From: Castor canadensis
Lineage: Eukaryota > Chordata > Mammalia > Rodentia > Castoridae
DNA: 64,000 bases
Direction of reading: 5' to 3'
NCBI RefSeq assembly: GCF_047511655.1
Contig: NC_133386.1
Span: 170,397,146 to 170,461,145, forward strand
Shown: positions 22,185 to 33,246 of the stretch, one piece after another
Layout: each line of letters begins with the position of its first letter
How positions within the stretch are numbered: position 1 is the stretch's first letter
The notes under the pieces: generated by a model
The model's database searches: none
The model's input: the letters and a program-made list of their open reading frames with translations, nothing else
What the model was told of the DNA's origin: nothing
Position numbers and translations under genes: made by a program

Positions 22185-22245
22185 TTGAGATGCTGGGGGT
22201 CAAACCCAGGGTCAATCACTTTATCATTGATACCAAAATGAAAAG
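22185..22245 (-). mobile_element. ID-like SINE fragment, minus strand
   Basis: The short piece 'gatgctgggggtcaaaccca' and 'ggtcaatcactttatcattga' resembles a degraded ID element. Confidence 0.5.
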
Positions 22246-22799
22246 TCACTTAAGTATCAAGATCTTTCCACAAGATTTCAGGAATCCCGGGTTTTCTTGA
22301 AAGAATCAGAAGATTGATGTACCAAACGGTCCACGTTGCTGCATGACAACCATTGTCTGAAGTTGGGAAGTAGGGCCTCCTTTAGACAGGGCATCTATCA
22401 CAGCTGTTAGGTGTCTCTCTGGCTAACTGGGGGTTAGTTGTGGTAACAAGCCAACCCAAAAATCTATAATGGCTCCATACCATGGAATTTTATTACTCAT
22501 GAATATAAGGACCAAGCCTGGCTGGTGGACAGTTTTCTTCCAGGCAGTGATTCATGGACCTGGATCCTTCCATTTTGTGGTTTTACCATATTTAACTTGG
22601 GACTTCCTCTGTGCTTGTTGGCATCTAGCAGACAGAACAGGGAAGAAAAAGGGAATAGGTCTGACAGTGGGGAAACAGGTTTGGTAAACACCATCTAGTT
22701 TTGGACCCATCATTTACTTCCTCTGGGTTTCCTTTATGAGTTTGTTTGCACATCCTGATTTAACAGCAGCAGGTCCTGGACCAGGAAAGGAACTATCAG

Positions 22800-22910
22800 T
22801 TCCAGCAGGGCAGGCCCTTTGTTCTGTTCTGTTCACTGCTGAGCATTCAGTGTGCAGAGCAGTACCTGGCACACAGTAGGTGCTTAAGAAGTCTCTGTTG
22901 ATTATATGAA
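22800..22910 (+). repeat. L2 LINE 3' end
   Basis: Contains 'gtacctggcacacagtaggtg' followed by 'cttaagaagtctctgttgatt', the common L2 3' terminal motif. Confidence 0.75.
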
Positions 22911-24352
22911 TGACTCCCCCTTCTGCCCCTGGTCATAATAACAGTTAATGTTTGCTTTGTGTTTATTAAGCGCTTAACTCTGTACATAGGCTGAGTGATG
23001 TTTCAGGAAAAAGGTGCTAATGTTTGGACGGGGATTAGAAAGAAGGTAAATGTGAGGATGGTTTTCATTTCTTCTCTCCTACATTCAGTATTTTTTTGGT
23101 GTTGTTTCTACCAATATATTTTCTTCTTGGCTGACTGCTATGGTGAAAAAAAACAGCTGTTTTCTCTTGTAGTTTGGGTAGACAAATGGTTGCCATTTCA
23201 AGATAAGATTATTCTTCTCATACATAACAAATTCCGATTATATTGAACTAAATTGTGCTTCAAATGGATCACGATCTGCTGTTTTCTGTTTGTCAAAAAA
23301 ATTACCATTACTTTTCAAAGTCACCTTGACGTCTTTTAGTGGTGCACAGCATGGAGAGCAGAAAGTCTGATACCTTTCCCACAGTTTGAGTTCTTGTTTG
23401 TGATATGTCTGTCTGAAGGGATTTTTTGTTGTTGTTGTTGCAAGTCTCTGATTTATTTGGGGGCATTTCGTCTTCGAGTTCTGAGATTCTGTCTTCTGTT
23501 TGTTCTATTCTGCTGGATTGGCCTTCTGTTTTGTTTTGCAATTCTGTTTCGTTCTTTTTTCTGAGGTTTTCCATATCCTGGGTCGTTTCCTCTTTAATGT
23601 TGTCTATTTTTGTCCTGAGTTCATTTATCTCTTTATTAATTGTGTTCTCTGTTTCACTTTGGTGTTTATACAGTGCTTCTATGGTTTCCTTTATTTATTC
23701 TTTTGCTTTTTCAAATTCTCTATTTTTGTTGTCTTGGAATTTCTTGAGTGTCTCCTGTATATTTTGGTTGACCCTATCCAGTATCATCTCTATAAAATTC
23801 TCATTGAGTACCTGTAGTATGTCTTCTTCTAAATTATTCTTGTGGGCTTCATTGGGTTCTTTGGCATAGTTTATCTTCATTTTGTTGGAGTCTGGATCTA
23901 AGTATCTGTTTTCTTCATTTCTCTCTGGTTCCTATACTAATTTTTTGCTGTGGGGAAACTGGTTTCCCTGTTTTTTCTGTCTTCCCGTCATTGTCCTTGG
24001 TGGTGTTAATGTCCCTGTACTGTGTGCAATTAAATATTTTCTGGCTGTAATAATAGCACTAGTGATATTTAGAATGGAAGGGTGAGAGGGGATGGAAAGC
24101 AAAGAAGTTAAAGGAAAAGGGAAAAACAAATAAGTAGAAAAAAACAAAAAACAAAACAAAGAAACAAAAAAGTTTTCAAAGATATAAACAGGGAGAGACA
24201 GTGTACTAGTCAACAGTAAGCTTGTCTGTGTCTTCCCAAGCCATCTGGGCACAGGCGTCTGGCACCCAGGGGCCCTCCTGGCTTCTCCGTTCAACGTGAA
24301 ATGAGATTCTCTGCGCCAGCTGGAGGTGCGGAGGGGTCAAAGTTTTGCCTCT

Positions 24353-24844
24353 AAACACAACAAGGGGATTGGACTATGAGCACATGATAAAAGCGAGAGC
24401 ACACAAGGGAGGGGTGAGGATAGGTAAGACACCTAAAAAACTAGCTAGCATTTGTTGCCCTTAATGCAGAGAAACTAAAGCAGATACCTTAAAGCAACTG
24501 AGGCCAATAGGAAAAGGGGACCAGGTACTAGAGAAAAGGTTAGATCAAAAAGAATTAGCCTAGAAGGCAACACACATGCACAGGAAATCAATGTGAGTCA
24601 ATGCCCTGTATAGCTATCCTTATCTCAACCAGCAAAACCCCTTGTTCCTTCCTATTATTGCTTATACTCTCTCTACAACAAAATTAGAAATAAGGGCAAA
24701 ATAGTTTCTCCTGGGTATTGAGGGGGGGAGCGGGAGGGGGTGGAGTGGGTGGTAAGGGAGGGGGTGGGGGCAGGGGGGAGAAATAAACCAAGCCTTGTAT
24801 GCACATATGAATAATAAAAGAAAAATGAAAAAAAAAAAAAAAAA
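24353..24844 (+). mobile_element. L1 3'-UTR-only insertion with 14-bp target-site duplication
   Basis: The duplication aaagttttgcctct flanks it (24339-24352 and 24845-24858). The insert starts just after the expected end of ORF2 and matches the complement of the L1 3' UTR at 54353-54850. It includes 'ggactatgagcacatgataa', 'caatgtgagtcaatgccctg', the G-rich purine tract at 24721-24780, AATAAA-like 'gaataataaaag' and a poly(A) tail. It is a severely 5'-truncated retrotransposition, inserted in opposite orientation to its host L1. Confidence 0.9.
24719..24783 (+). repeat. G-rich purine tract of L1 3' UTR
   Basis: Many runs of three or more G separated by one to five bases give several possible G-quadruplexes. 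The same tract occurs in the other L1 3' UTR copies of the window at 28866-28925, 38727-38772 and (complement) 54426-54486. G-rich 3' UTR tracts are a known L1 feature. Confidence 0.85.
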
Positions 24845-25784
24845 AAAGTTTTGCCTCTTCTTGTTGGCCTTGACTGCAAGGTGTGTCTCCAGCGTCTCTC
24901 CAAGATTTCACTTTAGGAGACATGCTTTCTGCTTCCTCCCTCTAGCCACCATCTTGGAAAAGCCAAGACTCTACTGACAAAAGAAGTATGGTCCTCTGCA
25001 GAAGCAAGACCAGTTGGATCCCAGCAGCTCACGCTCCCCAGTCCTGTTGGATTTCTTCTGCTCGGTGTCACCGACTAGAGACGTTGGAGAGGTTGCGGGG
25101 AGATGCCCAGGGACGCAGCTGATGGAACAGCGGGCAGGAATTAATTATATTTTTCTCCTTCCCCATAGGAATAAAAGTAAAATCCCCCACATCTTGTTAT
25201 CCCCTGTGCTGCATCTCTGCTAGTTATTACAGGACCAAACAGCTTGATGTGCTCCCCCAGAGCAGTTTAAGGTGATGGCAACCATGTCTGGGCAGCAGGA
25301 AGTGCCTTTCCCTTTGCAGGAAGTACATCCTGTTACATGACCATGGTCCCACTTGTGGAAGGCAGTTACTGATGTCACAGCAGGCTAGTTATTCACATAT
25401 CTTATTTCTCCCAGACTCACTTCACTCCCTTTTGCCGGAAAAATATTCATGAGAAGATGGAATAATATACTAAGAGGTGTATAAGAACATAAGCCAAAGC
25501 ACTAAAGTGTTCTCAGAGGAAAGGGGCATTGTGGTTATGATGAGTTGGCTTAGTCTGAAGGAGGCCTCGAATGGCAGTGGAGTGGAGGAGTTTGACTTGA
25601 GGGCATGCTGTAGTTACTCTGGGTAACAAAGCCTAAAGCAGGGCGAGGGCCTCAGTGAAACTCGCTCACTTTGTTCTCTTTAACTGACTTCCCACTTATT
25701 TATAGTAGTCACTTTCCTCTTAAAACTTTCAAATAACAAATTAATGCTTGCTTTTGTCCTTCCTTCTTTTCAAAATTTCACCAT

Positions 25785-26100
25785 TTCTTTTTAAAAAATT
25801 TTATTCATTTATTGTTGTACTGGGGGTACACTGTGGCATTTAAAAAATTCTTACAATATATCATAGTTAAATTCACCCGCTCCATTATTCTCATTTATCC
25901 TCCCCTCCCCCATTCCTAGAATAGTTTCAACAGGTCACATTTTTTCATTTACATACATGTATACCTAATATTTTCACCATATTCACCTCCTACACCCTTT
26001 TCTTATATCTTCCCCCTTACTGCAGTGGTACCATCCCCCATACAGGACCTGTTTTGTCTTCCCATTCTCTGTTTTTGGAAAAAAAATAACACTTTTGTTT
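25785..26100 (-). mobile_element. L1 3' UTR fragment, minus strand (another subfamily)
   Basis: The complement of a rodent L1 3' UTR: 'gttgtactgggggtacactg', 'acaatatatcatagttaaatt', 'catacaggacctgttttgtc'. It differs from the younger copies nearby. Confidence 0.65.
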
Positions 26101-26209
26101 GTTCAACATAGCTATACAGGTCATCATTTCTCTAAAAGTAAAAAAAAAATGTCTCCTATTTTAGAAATTTATTGCAAGGCAAACTTTTAATAATAACAAA
26201 GTTTTGAGA

Positions 26210-26330
26210 GTTGGGACTGGTAGCACATGTCTGTAATTCCAGCACTGGGGAGGCAGAGGAAGGAGGATTATGAGATTGAAACCAGTCTCTCTATAACAAG
26301 AACCTGTCTGAAAAAAATTTTGTTGCTGTT
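26210..26330 (+). mobile_element. B1-type SINE, plus strand
   Basis: Shows 'tgtctgtaattccagcactg', 'gaggcagaggaaggaggatt', 'cagtctctctataacaag' and an A-rich end. Confidence 0.75.
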
Positions 26331-26489
26331 TTTTTTTTTTTTGAAAAAAAATTTTTTAAAAATAAAAGTTTTCAAAGGAGAAAAACTACTCATAGATTGC
26401 TTATGTTAATGCCTCAGTCATACAGATTTTTATCTGGTTTGAACATTAAAATTTCCAACTTGGTAGTCAGCTATTTAGTAGTAACATTG

Positions 26490-26567
26490 GGGGTTAGGGG
26501 TGTAGCTCAGTGTTGGAGTATGTTGTGAGTATGCATGAGAACCTGGGCTTGAACCCTAGCATGCACG

Positions 26568-26608
<41 letters not shown>
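26490..26608 (+). mobile_element. ID-type SINE with (CG)n(CA)n tail
   Basis: The ID body has an A box (gtgtagctcagtgttggag) and B box (ggcttgaaccctagc), followed at 26564-26608 by alternating CG then CA dinucleotides instead of a plain A-rich tail. The purine-pyrimidine alternation is prone to Z-DNA. Confidence 0.85.
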
Positions 26609-26609
<1 letters not shown>

Positions 26610-26989
26610 AACTATCAGACCCTTAGCTACTTTACATCAGTGTTACTGCTTATTACCAGTATAGCAGGGTAAGTATAGAACCTAGAAGTTTAGTGATGTT
26701 TATAACAACTAGTGTATAAGTTGTTGGGACATCTGGGTACATGATCAGTGGACTTGTCCCTTAGAACAGCAATTAGATCAGTTTGGATGTGATTGAATAC
26801 ACATGGTGAGTAGGCAGATGGCATGAGCTGTTGAACCATAAATTGGTAGGTTATAAGTTGGAAGGTACCAACCAACAAACTAACCAATGAAGTACTAGTC
26901 TTTCCCCATGGATAGAGCTCTACACTACTTGATGCTGAATTATCACTCATTCTTTCATTCATAACCTAATTAGAAGACCAACACACCAT

Positions 26990-28490
26990 TGACAGGATTG
27001 GCTGCTCTCCTCTCACCCTTTCATCTTTTGTTTTCTGTGTATTTAAGTGCCTTTTGCAATTACAGTTGTAACCCAAATCCATCATAGTTTCTGAATCTTT
27101 GCAAGTTCTTTGATGTATTACTGGGATGTATTATTTTATGTTTCATGTGTAGTTTGAGTTAAATATTTAATATCACTTATGTTTCCCAATTGTCTTTTGG
27201 AAATTTTCAGTTCCTTCAAGCTTCAGTTAGTGTTTTTAATACCCTAAGATTTTTTTTTTTTTGGAGGAGTGGAGGGGAGTACTGTTCTTCTTTATACTAA
27301 AGTTTGCAAGTTGGTTGTCATGTGGTCAAAGAAGAATTGCTAGAAAAGAATTCAAAGTCTTTACCTTTTTTATTCTCAGTAATTCCAAGAGTAGATGCAG
27401 TTTTTAAGTCTTCTGTTAATTTTCTCTGTTCAGGTAAGATAAAATTCTTGCACATCACAAAGTTCACCTGGTGGCTGAGACCCCAGGAGGTGAACTGGCC
27501 ATCTGGTAGAGTGGGCATCACCATCTACAATACTCATCTCCCATGGTGGAATGCCATCCAGAGGGCCATGGTTCTGAATCCCCCTGGCTCTGCCCACTGC
27601 CCACTGGCCATCTGTTCCCCTCACTTTCCAAGCTTTATCTTGGCTTTTCATGCTGCCTGATGAGATCTCTTCTGAGTCACCTGAGCCCACCTTGGTCTTT
27701 TTTAGTTTTATTAAAAATCTCTTCTCAGATTGTTTTCACTATGTTGTGAATCCAGTATGGCAAAGACAAAGAAGGAAAGGAAGGACATGGCCACATTTAG
27801 TCACATTTTTATAGCATTCCAGATTCTTTGTTGTGGCTCATAGATCTTGTGGGCTCAGCTTGTCAGCTAGCAATGTTGTGAAGTCAGCCCTTGCTGGAAA
27901 GAACCTAACTCTACTCATGCAATAGGAAATCAGCTTTTGATTCCTCACCAGTTAATTAATTATCTCAAGTCATCTTTAAGAAAGATGTTCAACAGTCTCT
28001 TCTGAATTTTGAGGACAGTCTTGTTAGCCTCTGTCCTTTCAGGGACAGCACATCTTTAAGGGTCAAGGGCACCTACAACTCCATAGAAATCAGCCCATCA
28101 AATATTTAGAGAACATGCATGATATGCTAAGAAAGACCATGCTAGATGAGATTTCCTAAGTGGTACCAATGATGCTTTTAAGAAATATATGCAAAGCATG
28201 ATTGCATGAAAATAGCTAATCAAATATGGAGGGTAAAGTACTCAGGCACAAAATAAGTAGCACAGAGAATAAATGTTAAAGGAATGCATCTCATTTTATT
28301 CCTCATGGAGGAGGCTGTCAGATTCAACATCACTTTACCCTGGGAATGGGAATGGGTTGCCATAGTCCCTCATGCTACAAACTTGCCTGAAAGGCCAAAT
28401 GCTGAATACTTGTGCTTTGGAACCTTATGCTCTTTAGATACTGCTGCTGGTCTCCCAGGACTTCTGCATTGTGGATTTTTACCAGGGAAG
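26990..28490. other. Intronic DNA, no supported feature
   Basis: No known repeat was recognised. Overlapping frames on both strands at 27304-27690 (up to 118 codons) lack conserved motifs and look like chance openings. Confidence 0.4.
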
Positions 28491-28513
28491 GCCTTAAAGG
28501 ATTGTGTACCAGA

Positions 28514-28996
28514 TTGGACTATGAGCACATGATAAAAGCGAGAGCACATAAGGGAGGGGTGAGGATAGGTAAGACACCTAAAAAACTAGCTAGCATTTGT
28601 TGCCCTTAATGCAGAGAAACTAAAGCAGATACCTTAAAGCAACTGAGGCCAATAGGAAAAGGGGACCAGGAACTAGAGAAAAGGTTAGATCAAAAAGAAT
28701 TAACCTAGAAGGTAACACCCACGCACAGGAAATCAATGTGAGTCAATGCCCTGTATAGCTATCCTTATCTCAACCAGCAAAACCCCTTGTTCCTTCCTAT
28801 TATTGCTTATACTCTCTCTACAACAAAATTAGAGATAAGGGCAAAATAGTTTCTGCTGGGTATTGAGGGGGGGGAGCGGGAGGGGATGGAGTGGGTGGTA
28901 AGGGAGGGGGTGGGGGCAGGGGGGAGAAATGAACCAAGCCTTGTATGCACATATGAATAATAAAAGAAAAAAGAAAAAAAAAAAAGAAAAAAAAAA
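28514..28996 (+). mobile_element. L1 3'-UTR-only insertion with 18-bp target-site duplication
   Basis: The duplication aaaggattgtgtaccaga flanks it exactly (28496-28513 and 28997-29014). The insert is nearly identical to the one at 24353-24844, beginning with ttggactatgagcacatgat and ending in an interrupted poly(A) tail. Its 5' breakpoint lies about 20 bases downstream of the other copy's. The exact duplication implies a recent insertion. Confidence 0.92.
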
Positions 28997-29164
28997 AAAG
29001 GATTGTGTACCAGAAGCAGAATATTGAAGAGAAGTTGGCATTTTGATTCAGATATTTCAGACATACAGTGGAAATTGTGGAATAAAATTATCTTTAAATT
29101 GTTCTTACTCAAATTGCCTTAGAACTATAGGATAAACCAAACAACTCTGTGACAACTAAGTTAT

Positions 29165-29425
29165 AGTATAAGTAATAGCAATAGTTTCCACTTATCCTGC
29201 AAGTCCTTGCTGAGCTCCTGCCACCATGCTGAGTGCCTGATATGCTTACTGTGGGATTGAATCTTCACAGTGTTTGATGAGGTAAGAGCTAGATTTGTTC
29301 ACATTTTACAGATGGGGAAGCCAAGGCTTAGAGAGGTGATGCTGCTTGCTTAGGCCCACACAGCATGATGTTGGATCGGTCCCTCTGAACCCAAGGTCTG
29401 GGCTCCTGTCCATTGCTATGCTAGA
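29165..29425 (+). repeat. MIR element
   Basis: Nearly full MIR: 'gctgagtgcctgatatgctta', 'cattttacagatggggaagc', 'caaggcttagagaggtgatg', 'ggctcctgtccattgctatg'. Confidence 0.85.
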
Positions 29426-29639
29426 TGCTTTCCATGACTGTCTCTATTTATCCCCTTCCTAGAGAGCTGAATCCCAGGCCTAAGGATGAGGTATAGCAGT
29501 TTTACCTGATAGGTACATGTTGTCTGCATTACAAAGGCCTTTCACAATTATCATCTCTCTAAGATGATGCCACACAGAGTGAGGGTGTGCATGAGTCTGG
29601 CTGTGGCCCTGAGGATATATCCTTTTTTCAGATTTCAAA

Positions 29640-29800
29640 CATACATTAAGTGATTTTTCTCCCTCCTCCCCTCCCTCCTTTCCTCTCTTCCTTCCTGGGC
29701 AGGTTCTTGCTATGTAGAGCAATCTGGTCTTAAAGTTGTGATCTTCCTGTCTCAGCCTCCTGAGTGATTATAGGTATGCACCACCACACCTGGTGATATT
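29640..29800 (-). mobile_element. B1-type SINE, minus strand, with CT-rich side
   Basis: The complement of B1: 'gcaggttcttgctatgtag', 'tctcagcctcctgagtgatt', 'ataggtatgcaccaccacac'. A CT-rich tract at 29660-29695 precedes it. Confidence 0.75.
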
Positions 29801-29829
29801 TAGCACTAATCTATTATTGGGGATAAAGG

Positions 29830-31200
29830 GAATTGATTAGATTGTGTTAGATTGTGTTTTGCTTCTTTTCCTCATCCCAACATAGGGCTTGAGACTCAAA
29901 AATACCAATAAGAATTCTAAAAAAAAATTTTTTTTACAGCTTCCTCAAAACTCACACATAGAATCAATTGTGCTTTGATCTTGTTTTAAATTTTAAAAAC
30001 ACACAGGCCTGAGCCACACTGTAGCCACATCTGAATAAAATTTAGATGCAGGGGGATAGTTTTGAACTTGTTCTTTGAGCTTGTGAATTATGAATTTGTC
30101 CCGGGGACTTGTCATCTCCCCTGCCCTTCATGGCAGATGGAAATATTGAAAATAATGCTTTGGGTTCTAATTACCTTTTATGGAATTCATATAAATTATA
30201 TCAGGGAACTAGATCTGAGATGAATGTTAGGATTTCTTGTACCTGCAGTGTTAAAGTTTCCAATAAATTTCATATGCTATTCATTTCTCCAAAAATAGTA
30301 ATCATTGAATGCCTACTATGTGCTAGGACTGTGCTCCCTTGACCTGAAGATACAGCATTGCTTTTGTCCAGCCCGTTTCTTGGGAGCCATGAACTATATC
30401 TAAGAGACCTGCAGTACCCACCTCATCAGCAAGTATTTCCTGGATGCCAGTTGTCTGTAGGGATTGTTAGGTGTTAGGGCATAGGCATAAGTATCTATGA
30501 TATGCTAGGCTGAGTCTTGGATTGGGGGAATCTTGGTCAAAGAAATGACACCAGGCATTACAGCAGAAGGAATCCCTCAGAAGCCAGCCAACCAACCAAC
30601 CAAATGAGTAAATGCAGGGCAGACAGGTAACAATCATTTAATCCATCTCCCTGTTTTACAGATAAGCTACTGAAGCTCAAGGAGGAAATATTTGGACAAA
30701 TTCAGTAACCAAAAACATTGATGTCTTCATTTTAGTAAACCTCATTTGCTTTAAGTACTACCAATAAAATTAAGAAATAAAATCACCCCTATAAAGTATG
30801 ATTTCCTGTTTTGATCCTCATTTTTTTCTAAATAATTAATCTAAGGCAGAGAGAATGAAAATCACAAACTCTGATTTATAGAAGAATCACTCCAGATGCT
30901 CAGAGATTGGATGATGTGGCCATGATTGAGCTGGGTAGAGCCCAGAGTGTCCTGTCCCCTTGTCTACATATCCTCTATGGAGGAGTGTCCTTGTGTATCA
31001 TTGGGAGGCCCATGGCATAGACAGAGGAGAAGGAAAAGAAAGAGAATAGATGGCAGTGGAAAGAGAGGAACACACAAGGTGAACAGCATGATATTTAAGA
31101 CTTGATACATGCATTTTAAATTCTGCAGTGATGTTGCTTGTTCTCTGGCATTCACTGGAACATTAGGTGGGAAGCTGTTTTGAATTATTCTGGTTCTCTC
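29830..31200. other. Intronic DNA, no supported feature
   Basis: AT-rich DNA with only a short (CCAA)n run (30586-30602) and a MIR-like line near 30630-30700 ('catctccctgttttacagat'). Confidence 0.4.
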
Positions 31201-31219
31201 TGCTACCTTCATTCAAAGC

Positions 31220-32560
31220 CTGGTCTTCCATTGAGGTTCTTTTCTTCTCCTTCCTTCTTCTTGTTACCTTCTGACTTTACAGACACCTGGCTTCATTTAT
31301 TGAGGATTTGATACTACTCAAAGTCTTTCTCTCTGTATGCTCACCAAGTCCTGCCATTCATCCAAGCAACAACAAGATTCACATTTAATAATCTCTCCTC
31401 CCCCTTCCTCCAGCTTCACAGCTTCTTGGTTTCTTAGTAGGAACAATCTTTGTTTTTACTTCACTCCAGTCACCTACCCTTTCCCAGTGGCCACACTCTC
31501 GTTTGGAGGTAGTTCCACTCCTGAAATCTCAAACTCTTGTCATCTTCTTTCTTCATACTTCCTTGTTTCCACTCTGCCTATGTCTTGCCCTCTAAGGTTT
31601 CCATTTTCCCTCTTCTGACTTTTGTCTTGGTCAGCCTCCATCATCATGTGTCCTTGTCTTCTACATCCAGTCTCACCACCATGCATGTCTTAGCTTCCTT
31701 GTCTTTGTGTCCTCAGCCTGCACACGCTTAGCCTGGGGATGGTCCAGCCATTAACCGTCTCTACCTTAACCTACAGGCTGCTGAATATATGGAAATACAA
31801 CTGGTCATTTGGTACTCTTACAGTTCTTGTTTCCAGCATTTCTGGATCTGCTGCTTCAACCTTACTCGTCTCAGCAGGGTCTTCATTGTCACTTGAAATT
31901 GACTCATTAGCACCATTTCCCATGTCTCCAAATGACTCTTCTTGAGCTTTCTAACCTGCTTGCAGCCACTAGTTCATTTTAACACATGATTTTTGCACAT
32001 ATTCTTTACCTATACACCCCCTAAATGTGGGTGTGTCCAAGGTGCTGTTTCAGCCTTCTTGTCTTCCAGCTTTAACAGCATCTAGGTATGGCTGGTCCAC
32101 AATGACATATCTCCAGTGTAGTCTCTTCTGTACTCTAGCCCTGTTCTTCTCTCTTGTGGACACTTCCAGTTAGATGGTCTGTAGTCATCTCACACTGCTG
32201 TTTCCCAACCTACTGCTCTCCTGCCCTGGTTCTCCTGCTGTATTCTCAGTCTTTGTGGGTGGAGTCTCTGTTTGCTTAGCCAATCAAGCCAGAAATCCCA
32301 GAGTCATCCTGGACTTGTTCTTCTCTTTCATCCTGAACATCTAATGAGGTCCTATCAGTTCTGACTTCTTAGTGTTTCTTGTGTCCACCTCTGCCTCCTA
32401 TTGCCTTTACTCAGGAATGAGATCTCTCATCTGGATGATTTCTTTAGCTTCCTGGCAATCACCCTGTCTCCAGTCTCCCTCCACACTCTACTTCAGTGCA
32501 TCCTACATGGATCTTTTAAAATCATAACCTAGATTTTATCTTCTTCCTCAGCTGGAGTCT
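31220..32560 (+). repeat. Long L2 LINE remnant
   Basis: Pyrimidine-rich text with L2 ORF2/3' phrases in order: 'catcctggacttgttcttctc', 'gaggtcctatcagttctgac', 'catctggatgatttctttagc', 'ctccagtctccctccacac', 'gcatcctacatggatctttt'. No open frame survives. Confidence 0.6.
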
Positions 32561-33186
32561 GGAAACTGTATCTAACCCATAGGTAGGTTTCATTTGACTC
32601 ATAGTGTTAGTCTGTACCATGTTTAAAAACATTTATTTTGGTTTTACTTAACTATATTAAAAACTATTGGATTTGACATAAAGATCCAGATCAGTGGCTT
32701 ATCTTTGAAAACTAGAAGTCCTGGCCCTTGGCTCCTACATTCCTTTATGGGAACTGCTGGTTGGAGCAGAGGGACAGCTGTGTCCTTTAGATGGGTCACA
32801 CACTCTTTCCAGGTAGTCACAGAGCCCACCCTCTTGGGTGTGCTACCCAGCTGGCTCCTGTGGCATCTGAGTTGTTGGCCTTTGATTTGTGGCGTGAAGT
32901 TGGGTCTCCTCCAGCTGCTCTAGTCCTTACACCTGAGCCAGTACATTTTACTTTCTTGGAGGACATCAAACTCAAATTCTGTTTCACATTTACATCTTGG
33001 AACATGCTCTTCTGGCTACAACTCACAAGAAAGGCAACGTTCTTTTCTGAGGATCTGGACAACTAAGAATTGGGAAGTTTCTTCTTTAATCGTTTGGATC
33101 AGGGGACTGTGAACTTGTAGGGTTTAGTCTTTTCAGAATTATTTTGATGACCATGCACCAGAAGAACTACCTTTTACATTCTGACC

Positions 33187-33192
33187 AGCACA

Positions 33193-33244
<52 letters not shown>
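33187..33244 (+). repeat. (CA)n microsatellite
   Basis: About 27 CA units with one CATA variant near each end. Probably length-polymorphic. Confidence 0.97.

Positions 33245-33246
<2 letters not shown>

Larger units (their letters stand above)
23421..25140 (-). mobile_element. L1 copy with 5' UTR and ORF1 N-terminus only (3' part absent)
   Basis: Read on the minus strand, a CpG-containing 5' UTR (from about 25140 or 24960, with ttccaagatggtggctagag at about 24941-24960, like the YY1-type start motif of L1s) is followed by an ORF1 beginning at 23880 (MKINYAKEPNEAHKNNLEED..). ORF1 shows coiled-coil heptads and a stop at about 23697. The frame then resumes through a segment with RISELEDEM near 23470. 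L1 similarity ends there, beside an AATAAA (complement at 23452-23457) and an A-rich (CAA)n tract (complement at 23421-23440). ORF1 C-terminus, ORF2 and 3' UTR are missing. A plus-strand L1 3' UTR is inserted at 24353-24844. No clear target-site duplication was found for the host copy. Confidence 0.7.

Noticed and set aside
24673..24977. Pro-rich frames and poly-Lys frames near 24.7-25.0 kb, and similar ones near 28.8 and 54.4 kb
   Set aside because: All are translations of the L1 3' UTR G-rich tract and poly(A) tail.
25551..25570. Possible right-hand target duplication (gtctgaagg) for the truncated L1 at 23.4 kb
   Set aside because: Only nine bases match the left flank at 23411-23419, and the DNA between 25140 and 25550 does not look like L1, so the match is probably chance.
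33187..33244. Repeat array considered as CRISPR or satellite
   Set aside because: It is a plain CA dinucleotide repeat; there are no spacers, and CRISPR is not expected in mammalian DNA.
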